From contig JAQGMX010000075.1 of the NCBI GenBank assembly GCA_028292145.1, forward strand, positions 1 through 5,646: a stretch of 5,646 bases of DNA, written 5' to 3'. The notes below the pieces were generated by a model that saw only the letters and a list, made by a program, of their open reading frames with translations, did not search any database and was not told where the DNA came from. Both the position numbers and the translations under genes were made by a program. This document shows, piece after piece, positions 1 to 5,047 of the stretch (positions are counted from its first letter, which is position 1; every line of letters begins with the position of its first letter). This DNA comes from Variovorax sp. Its GTDB lineage: Bacteria; Pseudomonadota; Gammaproteobacteria; Burkholderiales; Burkholderiaceae_C.

Positions 1-392
1 ATCAGGATGTACTTCAGCGGCTCGCCGATGCCGACCAGCAGCAGCACGAATGGCATCCAGCCGAGCACCGGAATCTGCACCAGCGCATTGAAGGTGGGCA
101 GCAGATAGGCCTCGGCGGTTTTCGACAGTCCCATCGCCGTGCCGAGCGCCAGACCGATGGCGCTGCCGACCACGAAGCCGACCAGCACGCGCTGCAGGCT
201 GGCCTGCGCATGCAGCCATAGAGCGCCGTGCGTCGCCAGGTCGCGCAGCGTTTCCCAGACGTACTGCGGCGGCGGCAACACCTGCGGCGAGATCCAGCCT
301 TGCGCCGCGCCGAGCGTCCACAGCGCCAGCAGCGCGGCGGGCAGCAGGAACGGCTCGATGCGCCGGCCGGTGAGATGGAGGGCGTTCGACAT
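1..392 (-). CDS. ABC transporter permease, SsuC/TauC-like (3' end beyond window)
   Basis: This is the first 130 codons of an inner-membrane permease of the binding-protein-dependent family that includes SsuC, TauC and NrtB. It would form the channel that carries a small oxyanion or sulfonate from the periplasm, powered by a separate ATPase. Visible parts are a short cytoplasmic N-terminus, a first membrane helix (about residues 13-31), the family-typical segment PPPQYVWETLRDL (40-52), then hydrophobic segments at about 67-90 and 95-122, including the conserved stretch LLPTFNALVQIPVLGWMPF. The EAA loop that contacts the ATPase lies beyond the window. The ATG at 392 follows the binding-protein stop after 7 bases with no clear Shine-Dalgarno, which suggests translational coupling in one operon. 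The substrate is inferred from family resemblance only; taurine, nitrate or another sulfonate are alternatives. Confidence 0.88.
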   Translation of the reverse strand, partial: MSNALHLTGRRIEPFLLPAALLALWTLGAAQGWISPQVLPPPQYVWETLRDLATHGALWLHAQASLQRVLVGFVVGSAIGLALGTAMGLSKTAEAYLLPTFNALVQIPVLGWMPFVLLLVGIGEPLKYIL

Positions 393-399
393 CGAAAAA

Positions 400-1530
400 T
401 CAGCGAAGTGCGACGGAAGCAGCCGCAGCGGCCGAAGCGGGATCCCGCTTGACGCGACCGGTGGCGTCGAACGCGCCCCAGCGCTTTTCGAGGCCCTGCT
501 GTTTCAGCGCGACCTTCAGATAGCGCGGCTCGAACCAGCCGTCGATCGAGACCGGGCGTCGGATCAGCTTGAGCTTGGCCGCGTCGTCGGCGACCGCCTT
601 GTAGCGCGCCACGATGAAGTCGTCGATCAACGGCGAGTTGCGGTGGGCCAGCGGTTGTTTGTCGAATTCCGCTTCCCACGAGGCAATCGGCGTCCCGCTG
701 CGCGCCCAGATGCGGAACAGCTCGGTGCGGTTCTTCTCTTCGGAAGACCAGTCGGCGGCGCGCACGAAGGTGTCGACCACCTTCTGCACCTCGGCCGGAT
801 GGGCCTGCTCGAATTCTTCCCGCACCAGCAGCGCGGCCTGGCGTGTCAGCGCCGGGTCCTTGCCCTGCGTGCTGTAGATCACCTTCGCCAGACCTTGGTC
901 GCGCACCTTGAACCATTCGTAGCCGCCGAACGCTGCGTCCACGCCGTTGGAAACGATCGCCGCCTGCGCGCTGCCGGCGTCGAGGTTCACCGCCTTCAGG
1001 TCGCGCTCCGTCAGCCCGACGCCGGCCAGCACGTTGATCGCGACCAGGTGTCCGTTGGTGCCGCGGAAGATCGAGACCTTGCGGTCCTTCAGGTCGGCGA
1101 GCCCGGCGATGTCGGATTTTGGCGGCGTGACGACATAGAGGTTGTTGCGCGTGCCGCTGGTCACCAGCACCTTGGTCTTGAGCCCGTTCGCGCGTCCGAC
1201 GACCGCCGGCAGGTCGCCCTGGTAGGCAAAGTCGATCTGCTTGTTGGACAACGCTTCGTTCACGGCCGGGCCTGCGCCCTTGAAGAACAGCCATTCGACC
1301 TTGACGCCGGAGGCCTTGAAGGCGTCCTCCAGCCACTGGTTGGCCCGAACCACGCCACCCGGCGAACCGCCCCAGGTCACAGGCTCGCCGCCGCCGGCGC
1401 TGGCCACGCCGATGCGGACGACTTCGGGTGCGGCTGTCGCCAGCGTCGCGCCGGCGCAGAGGATCAGGCCGATGGCAGCGAACGTGGCGCGGCGTGTGAA
1501 TGTCGATGGGGGCGTAGCGCGTTGATGCAT
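400..1530 (-). CDS. ABC transporter periplasmic substrate-binding protein, SsuA-like (NMT1/THI5 superfamily)
   Basis: This is a 376-residue periplasmic protein that captures the ligand for the adjacent permease. The N-terminus has two arginines (13-14), a hydrophobic core and a likely signal peptidase site after ATA (33). The RR pair is off the strict Tat spacing, so Sec export is more likely. The mature part shows SsuA-type landmarks: VVRIGVAS (37-44), GGSPGGVVRANQWLEDAF (54-71), FFKGAGPAVNEALSNKQIDFAYQGDLPAVVGRANG (82-116), LKDRKVSIFRGTNGH (147-161) and FGGYEWF (201-207). It is longer than E. coli SsuA (about 320), partly because of an Ala-rich tail (366-376). I chose the ATG at 1530 because it places the signal peptide near the N-terminus; an in-frame ATG at 1563 would add 11 residues, and neither has a strong Shine-Dalgarno. 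Aliphatic sulfonate is the best guess for the ligand; taurine, sulfate ester or nitrate remain possible. Confidence 0.88.
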   Translation of the reverse strand: MHQRATPPSTFTRRATFAAIGLILCAGATLATAAPEVVRIGVASAGGGEPVTWGGSPGGVVRANQWLEDAFKASGVKVEWLFFKGAGPAVNEALSNKQIDFAYQGDLPAVVGRANGLKTKVLVTSGTRNNLYVVTPPKSDIAGLADLKDRKVSIFRGTNGHLVAINVLAGVGLTERDLKAVNLDAGSAQAAIVSNGVDAAFGGYEWFKVRDQGLAKVIYSTQGKDPALTRQAALLVREEFEQAHPAEVQKVVDTFVRAADWSSEEKNRTELFRIWARSGTPIASWEAEFDKQPLAHRNSPLIDDFIVARYKAVADDAAKLKLIRRPVSIDGWFEPRYLKVALKQQGLEKRWGAFDATGRVKRDPASAAAAASVALR

Positions 1531-1557
1531 ATCGGGAACTCGCGAAAACAGCAGAAA

Positions 1558-1584
1558 CTGCATAAGGACGCCAAGGTTATGCAG
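1558..1584. promoter_or_regulatory. Inverted repeat, candidate operator of the sulfonate-type ABC operon
   Basis: CTGCATAA at 1558-1565 is perfectly mirrored by TTATGCAG at 1577-1584, leaving an 11-base spacer. The element lies 28-54 bases upstream of the chosen ATG of the binding-protein gene. LysR-type regulators such as CysB, Cbl and SsuR control sulfonate operons in proteobacteria and bind long interrupted dyads. The arms here do not fit the simple T-N11-A rule (it is A-N11-T at the centre), so assignment to that family is only inference. If the alternative start at 1563 were used, the element would overlap the coding region. Confidence 0.4.
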
Positions 1585-1606
1585 CTCACGGTTATTTGCG
1601 AACGAA

Positions 1607-1634
1607 GAAAAACGCAGTTGCTTCCTCGTTTTTC
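1607..1634. repeat. Second inverted repeat in the divergent region (A/T-tract arms)
   Basis: GAAAAACG at 1607-1614 is perfectly mirrored by CGTTTTTC at 1627-1634 with a 12-base spacer. It lies 66 bases upstream of the small plus-strand gene and about 77 bases upstream of the binding-protein start. It could be a second protein-binding site or a stem-loop in a leader transcript; the long loop and the lack of a following T-run make a terminator unlikely. Confidence 0.35.
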
Positions 1635-1699
1635 GAGCGTAAGTCCGGCCGCGAGCGTGGACCGACAATCGAAAGCCGCCACAGAAACCGAATGCACCG

Positions 1700-2071
1700 A
1701 TGCCGCACGTTCCGACTCCACCGCCCGTCCGTCCAGCCCAGAGCGCCGGAAAGGCGCGCCGTCTGCGTACCGAAGCCGACAAGCTCGCCGCGTTCTGCCT
1801 CGTCGTTCGTGCCGCATCGGCCGCGGCGGATCAGGCAGCGTTTGCCGAAGTCGGACGTGCCGCGTCGAAGGCGTTGCGCGCCAAGTTCGGCGGCGGGTCG
1901 ATCACGTCGGCTTTTGCATGGGTGGCGGGACCCGGCGGGCAGGAGGCGCTGGACAGCGTCGTGGCCGGCGAGGTGGCGTTGACCGGGCCGCTGTCGCTTC
2001 AACAGGTGGTTGAAGCCGTTGCGCTGGCGCGGGAGGCGGAGCGGCTGCGCACGAACAGCGCCGCTTCCTGA
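1700..2071 (+). CDS. Small hypothetical protein, Ala-rich, predicted helical
   Basis: I do not recognise this 123-residue protein. Its codons match the G/C third-position preference of the neighbouring genes, which supports a real gene rather than a shadow frame. It begins with a Pro-rich stretch (residues 2-13), then a basic patch with Lys-Ala-Arg-Arg-Leu-Arg-Thr near 18-24, followed by Ala-rich helix-like segments and a Gly-rich turn (KFGGGS). There is no signal peptide, membrane helix or known catalytic motif, so it is probably cytoplasmic. The C-terminal part (SLQQVVEAVALAREAERLR) looks amphipathic and could self-associate. The ATG at 1700 has only a weak upstream purine stretch, so the true start could differ. 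It diverges from the ABC operon and ends 22 bases before the convergent YihY-family gene. No function can be assigned. Confidence 0.6.
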   Translation: MPHVPTPPPVRPAQSAGKARRLRTEADKLAAFCLVVRAASAAADQAAFAEVGRAASKALRAKFGGGSITSAFAWVAGPGGQEALDSVVAGEVALTGPLSLQQVVEAVALAREAERLRTNSAAS

Positions 2072-2093
2072 TTCCGGAAGGGCGCCCGACGCC

Positions 2094-3008
2094 TCAGCGC
2101 GCTGCCTCGGCGTGCGAGTTTTCTTCGTCGGGCACGTTTGCGCTCTTCGATGCCCGCAGCACGCCGTTCACCTCGGCGCCAAAGATCAACGTCGTCGCGC
2201 TGATGTACAGGAACACGAGCGTGGCCACCACGCCCGCGAAGCTGCCGTAGAGCAGCGCCAGCTTGCCGACGGTGCGCAGCGTGTACGACAGCGTCGCCGC
2301 GGCGCCGACCCAGAAGATCGCGCCGACCAGGGCGCCTGGAAGCACCGTCGACAGGCGCTGCCGGACATCGGGCAGCCAGCCGTACATCAAGGCATAGAGC
2401 GCGAACAGCGCGATGAAAGCCAGCCCGTAGCGCACGCTGTTGCGCAGCCAGAACGCGTCGCGCGCCGCACCGAGCGTGGTTTCGACGAAGTGCCAGACAT
2501 AGGGCACGACGATCACCGAACTGAAGGCGGCCATCACGCCCACACCGACGATGACCGTGAACAGCGTGACCTTGATCCGCGCTTTCCAGAACGGCAGGCC
2601 GCGCTCGATGCCGTAAGCGCGGTTGAGTGCCGAGCGCACCGCCTGCAGGCCCGAGGATGAAGTCCAGAGTGTCGTCAGCAAGCCGATCGTGAGCAGCGCC
2701 TGATTGCGCTTGGCCAGCACCTCGTCGATCACCGGCTGCACCGCGTCGCGCACCACCTGCGGCGCGTATGCCATCACCTGGCGCACCAGGGCGGCGGTGT
2801 CGCCTTCATTGCCGACGTAACCTGCCAAGGCCGACAGCAGCAGCAACAACGGGAACATCGCCAGCACCGAAGAAAACGCCAGGCTCCCGGCCTGGTTCGC
2901 GCTCTGGTGAAGGATGTAGTTGCGGATGGCCGATATCAATACGCGAAGGCCGGGCACCGACATGACGGTTCGCTTGATGGTTGCGCCGGCTGAGATCCAG
3001 TAGTTCAT
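2094..3008 (-). CDS. YihY/virulence factor BrkB family inner-membrane protein
   Basis: This 304-residue integral membrane protein belongs to the YihY (BrkB, formerly annotated ribonuclease BN) family. The exact molecular role is not settled; the old RNase BN label is known to be wrong for YihY. Six hydrophobic segments are visible at about residues 43-66, 104-121, 148-172, 195-213, 223-245 and 253-284. Family signatures are AGSLAFSSVLAMFPLLLLLSA (around 40-60), LWTSSSGLQAVRSALNRAYG (114-133) and YGSFAGVVATLVFLYISATT followed by FGAEVNG (254-282). The length is typical. The C-terminal tail (285-304) is polar and acidic. The ATG at 3008 has no strong Shine-Dalgarno; Met16 at 2963 is an alternative but also lacks one. 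It is convergent with the small gene at 1700-2071 and divergent from the Bug-type gene, so it is probably transcribed alone. Confidence 0.93.
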   Translation of the reverse strand: MNYWISAGATIKRTVMSVPGLRVLISAIRNYILHQSANQAGSLAFSSVLAMFPLLLLLSALAGYVGNEGDTAALVRQVMAYAPQVVRDAVQPVIDEVLAKRNQALLTIGLLTTLWTSSSGLQAVRSALNRAYGIERGLPFWKARIKVTLFTVIVGVGVMAAFSSVIVVPYVWHFVETTLGAARDAFWLRNSVRYGLAFIALFALYALMYGWLPDVRQRLSTVLPGALVGAIFWVGAAATLSYTLRTVGKLALLYGSFAGVVATLVFLYISATTLIFGAEVNGVLRASKSANVPDEENSHAEAAR

Positions 3009-3013
3009 GGCGC

Positions 3014-3041
3014 TCGACTCTAGGGGATCGGAACGAATAAT
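3014..3041 (+). promoter_or_regulatory. Candidate sigma-70 promoter for the Bug/TctC-type gene
   Basis: TCGACT (3014-3019, four of six matches to TTGACA) and AATAAT (3036-3041, five of six matches to TATAAT) are separated by 16 bases in the 72-base gap between divergent genes. The start codon follows about 40 bases after the -10 box. The -35 box is weak, and a different start site is possible. Confidence 0.35.
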
Positions 3042-3080
3042 CGCGGGTCCGGCGCTTGTGCCGGCTGTGAAGGAAAAAAC

Positions 3081-4064
3081 ATGAAGAGACTAACCCTGCT
3101 GCGCCTGGCGGTGGGCATCGCCCTTGCCGCGACGTTCGGCGGACCCGCATCGGCTGCCACCTGGCCGGACCGCCCGGTCCGCCTGGTGGTTCCGTTCCCA
3201 CCCGGACAAGCCACGGACATCTTTGCCCGCGCCCTGGCAGAACAGCTCGGCAAGCGCCTGGGTCAGTCGGTCATCGTCGACAACAAGGGTGGCGCCGGCA
3301 GCAACATCGGCACCGAACTGGTAGCGCGAGCACAGCCCGACGGCTACACGCTGCTCGTTGCGGGCAGCGCGATGGCCGTCAACCACACGCTCTACAGAAC
3401 GCTGCCCTACGACGTCAAACAGGACCTGACGGGCATTTCGCTCATTGCCAAGGTGCCGCTGGTATTCCTGGCAACGCCGGCCTCCGGCATCACCTCGATC
3501 CAGGATTTGATCCGGCGGGCGAAGGCCGAGCCGGGCGTTCTCAATTACGCCAGCGCCGGTGTGGGCGGCACCCAGCATCTGTCGGCGGAAATGTTCAAGG
3601 CGGCCACGGGGACTTTCATTACCCACATTCCCTATCGGGGCAGCGGCCCTGCGCAGGCCGATTTCATGGCCGGCCAGATTCCGCTGATGGTCGATTCGGT
3701 GACCGCGGCCCTGCCGCTCATACAGAGCAAACGCGCGGTGCCGCTGGCCGTGACTTCCGCCGATCGTTCGCTCCAGCTACCCGGCGTGCCTGCCATGCGC
3801 GAAACGGGCGTCAGCGAACTGAAGGGCTTCGAGGGCGTCGGCTGGCTGGGCCTGATGGCGCCTGCGAATACGCCGCCGGAGGTGCTAGCGCGGCTTCATC
3901 AGGAAGTGACAGCGATCCTGCAATCCGAACAGATGGTGCGTTTCATCGGCGACCGGGGCTCGATCGCTTCGCCTTCCACCGGGCCGGAATTCGATCGGTT
4001 CATTCAGGCGGAGATCGTGAAGTGGGGTGATGCGGTGCGGCGCTCGGGGGCGACGGCGCAGTAA
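3081..4064 (+). CDS. Tripartite tricarboxylate transporter-type substrate-binding protein (Bug/TctC family), orphan
   Basis: This 327-residue periplasmic binding protein belongs to the Bug family, which is strongly expanded in Bordetella and Comamonadaceae and binds carboxylates or other small organic ligands. An AAGGA Shine-Dalgarno (3070-3074) lies 6 bases before the ATG. A Sec signal peptide ends at about residue 25 (ASA, then ATWP). Family landmarks are PDRPVRLVVPFPPG (29-42), the DNKGGAGSNIG loop (67-77), PDGYTLL (86-92), NYASAGVGGTQHLSAEMF (155-172), HIPYRGSGPAQADFMAGQI (182-200) and APANTPPEVLARL (260-272). The usual PGG near residue 42 is PGQ here. No TctA/TctB-type membrane genes are adjacent, which is common for this family: such proteins may share a distant transporter or act in sensing. 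The ligand cannot be deduced from the sequence. Confidence 0.95.
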   Translation: MKRLTLLRLAVGIALAATFGGPASAATWPDRPVRLVVPFPPGQATDIFARALAEQLGKRLGQSVIVDNKGGAGSNIGTELVARAQPDGYTLLVAGSAMAVNHTLYRTLPYDVKQDLTGISLIAKVPLVFLATPASGITSIQDLIRRAKAEPGVLNYASAGVGGTQHLSAEMFKAATGTFITHIPYRGSGPAQADFMAGQIPLMVDSVTAALPLIQSKRAVPLAVTSADRSLQLPGVPAMRETGVSELKGFEGVGWLGLMAPANTPPEVLARLHQEVTAILQSEQMVRFIGDRGSIASPSTGPEFDRFIQAEIVKWGDAVRRSGATAQ

Positions 4065-4091
4065 CGTCAGCGGCTGGCAAACGGGGGGCAA

Positions 4092-4126
4092 CAAAAAACC
4101 CGCCACGCCTTGCGGTGTGCGGGTTT
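4092..4126 (-). terminator. Rho-independent terminator of the tRNA gene, possibly bidirectional
   Basis: AAACCCGC at 4096-4103 pairs with GCGGGTTT at 4119-4126, enclosing a 15-base partly self-complementary loop. Read on the minus strand, the stem is followed by a run of T (the A-run at 4093-4098), a good terminator just downstream of the tRNA 3' end. On the plus strand it lies 28 bases after the Bug-type stop codon but is followed by only three T, so it would be weaker in that direction. Confidence 0.75.
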
Positions 4127-4136
4127 CGAGAGGATC

Positions 4137-4211
4137 TGGTCCCGCCGCCTGGAATCGAACCAGGATCTCAGCCTTCGGAGGGCCGAATTCTATCCGTTGA
4201 AATACAGCGAG
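4137..4211 (-). tRNA. tRNA-Arg, anticodon CCG
   Basis: The 75-base minus-strand gene folds into a cloverleaf and decodes CGG as arginine. The T arm is CCTGG-TTCGATT-CCAGG. The anticodon arm is CGGCC-CTCCGAA-GGCTG, giving anticodon CCG in a 7-base loop with one G-U pair in the stem. The acceptor strand CGGCGGG, discriminator A and an encoded CCA form the 3' end, and the 5' strand CTCGCTG pairs with it through five Watson-Crick and two G-U pairs. The D loop AACGGATA is normal, and A15 can pair with T48. Oddities are C at position 1, the two wobbles in the acceptor stem, and a T10-T25 mismatch closing the D stem. The 5' 22 bases overlap the end of the TetR-family gene on the same strand. A T-rich terminator follows. 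Confidence 0.9.
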
Positions 4212-4885
4212 AGAGGGGTCCCCGACGATGCGGGAAGCTTTCCATTATCGCCTAACTCCGAAGGTCCCGGTCGCTCGAACCCCAGCCCGGCCACATACAC
4301 GCCGAAAGCCTGCCGTCCCGTTTCGACCAATTCGAAGGCTTCGGGGTCCAGCAGCCAGTTCTGGATCAGTCCGCTGATCAGCGCGTGCAGACCTTGCGCA
4401 GCCACGGAAGCCGGGATCGCCAGCTTCACATGATGGCGCCGCGCGGCGTGACGCAGGGCTTTTTCGAAATCGGCAACGCAGGCGTTGCGCGACGTCAGGT
4501 GCCGGTGATGCACCGATTGCATTTCTTGCGTGTATTCGACCTTGTGCGTCGCCACTTCGAACACACGACGCACCTGCGGGTCGGTGGTCATGAGTTCCAG
4601 TGCGGCGACCAGCAAGCTCACCACCGCGCCGAGCGGCTCCTGGTCGGTCGCGACCGATTTCTGAACCGCAGCTTCCAGCGGCAGCGTCACGCGTTCCATC
4701 ATCGCGTTGAAAAGATCGGCCTTGTCCTTGAAGTGCCAGTAGATGGCCCCGCGCGTCGCGCCCGCCTGCAATGCGATCTGCTGCAGCGAGGTCTGAGAGA
4801 CGCCTTGTGCCTGGAACAGCAACTCGGCCGCATCGAGCAGCCGGTGGCGTGTGGCAAGGGCCTCTTCCTTCGTGTGACGAGCCAA
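4190..4885 (-). CDS. acrR: TetR-family transcriptional repressor of RND efflux (AcrR/TtgR-like)
   Basis: This 231-residue protein is a ligand-responsive DNA-binding repressor, probably a dimer, controlling the divergent efflux genes. The N-terminal helix-turn-helix is at about residues 32-55, with TRGAIYWHFKDK (44-55) nearly identical to E. coli AcrR (TRGAIYWHFKDKSDLF). The C-terminal ligand domain follows, with ATHKVEYTQEM (112-122) and ISGLIQNWLLDPEAFEL (170-186) matching AcrR-family positions. The start is TTG at 4885, chosen because an AGGAG Shine-Dalgarno (4891-4895 on the minus strand) lies 5 bases upstream and the MARHTKEEA N-terminus aligns with AcrR. The protein is about 15 residues longer than E. 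coli AcrR; the polar tail (206-231) is encoded by DNA that also carries the 5' end of the tRNA, and the stop TAG is formed by the tRNA D-arm bases. A near-consensus AcrR operator lies just upstream. The symbol could equally be ttgR or a related name. Confidence 0.93.
   Translation of the reverse strand: MARHTKEEALATRHRLLDAAELLFQAQGVSQTSLQQIALQAGATRGAIYWHFKDKADLFNAMMERVTLPLEAAVQKSVATDQEPLGAVVSLLVAALELMTTDPQVRRVFEVATHKVEYTQEMQSVHHRHLTSRNACVADFEKALRHAARRHHVKLAIPASVAAQGLHALISGLIQNWLLDPEAFELVETGRQAFGVYVAGLGFERPGPSELGDNGKLPASSGTPLSLYFNG
4244..4249 (-). promoter_or_regulatory. Candidate -10 box for the tRNA inside the 3' end of the repressor gene
   Basis: Read on the minus strand this is GATAAT, five of six matches to TATAAT, in an AT-rich pocket 33 bases before the tRNA 5' end. 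That spacing would give a short leader for RNase P to remove. I see no good -35 box at 16-18 bases, so the tRNA might instead be made by readthrough from the repressor transcript. Confidence 0.3.
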
Positions 4886-4926
4886 GGGGTCTCCTGCAGA
4901 AATGCGACATGTTCTCGAAAGGACTA

Positions 4927-4950
4927 ACTATACATCCATGAATGTATGTA
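4927..4950. promoter_or_regulatory. AcrR-type operator between repressor and efflux genes
   Basis: ATACAT (4930-4935) and ATGTAT (4942-4947) form an inverted repeat with a 6-base spacer; the right half extends as ATGTATGTA to 4950. From memory, the E. coli AcrR operator has 9-base arms (TACATACAT and ATGTATGTA) around a 6-base spacer; this 24-base site matches it at 18 positions, with the right arm and the adjacent TGA identical and the outer left arm diverged. TATAGT (minus strand, 4932-4927) and TATACA (plus strand, 4929-4934) are possible -10 boxes inside it, so binding would block both divergent promoters. This is strong evidence that the repressor autoregulates and controls the efflux operon. 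Confidence 0.8.
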
Positions 4951-4974
4951 AACTCGCCGGCTATTCGAAGTCCC

Positions 4975-5015
4975 TTGCGGGTTTATCGCCTTGACGGCGG
5001 TCAAGGTATCCGCAA
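4975..5015 (+). repeat. Two-level hairpin upstream of the efflux adaptor gene
   Basis: An inner hairpin, CCTTGAC (4989-4995) with GTCAAGG (5000-5006) and a 4-base loop, sits inside an outer pair, TTGCGG (4975-4980) with CCGCAA (5010-5015). Asymmetric internal bases (8 and 3) separate the two stems. It lies 33 bases before the adaptor ATG and 24 bases after the operator, so it probably falls in the 5' leader of the efflux transcript. It may be an RNA structure or a second regulator site; no T-run follows directly, so a simple terminator is unlikely. Confidence 0.4.
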
Positions 5016-5047
5016 TCGGCCCCCCGTTTTTGCTTCAAAGGACTCAC

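Larger units (their letters stand above)
1531..1699. promoter_or_regulatory. Divergent control region between the ABC operon and the small plus-strand gene
   Basis: This 169-base gap separates two genes that diverge, so it must hold the promoters for both. It is more AT-rich than its surroundings around 1590-1635. It contains two perfect inverted repeats (listed separately) and two GGTTAT direct repeats at 1575-1580 and 1590-1595, read as ATAACC towards the binding-protein gene. I could not find a convincing -35/-10 pair on either strand, which would fit activator-dependent promoters. Confidence 0.6.

Noticed and set aside
139..2013. A long plus-strand open frame of 624 codons across the ABC operon
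   Set aside because: It lies opposite the well-recognised permease and binding-protein genes and continues through the divergent control region; its composition (Arg, Ala, Gln, Asp rich without any domain) is typical of an antisense shadow in GC-rich DNA.
2072..2093. Possible terminator between the convergent genes
   Set aside because: Only a short TTCCGGAA palindrome is present, with no stable stem or T-run, so a terminator cannot be supported.
2010..2660. A 216-codon plus-strand open frame opposite the YihY-family gene
   Set aside because: It is antisense to a clear membrane-protein gene, has Arg/His/Gln-rich low-information composition, and overlaps the end of the small plus-strand gene.
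3049..3064. Short inverted repeat CCGGC-N6-GCCGG between the YihY-family and Bug-type genes
   Set aside because: Five-base GC-only arms are expected often by chance in DNA of this composition, and there is no supporting signal.
4065..4260. tRNA-associated mobile element or attachment site
   Set aside because: No integrase gene, no duplicated tRNA 3' fragment and no element boundary are visible in the window; the tRNA 3' side leads directly into an ordinary terminator and gene.
4385..4927. A 180-codon plus-strand open frame opposite the TetR-family gene
   Set aside because: It mirrors the repressor gene, shows no domain, and would run into the operator region.
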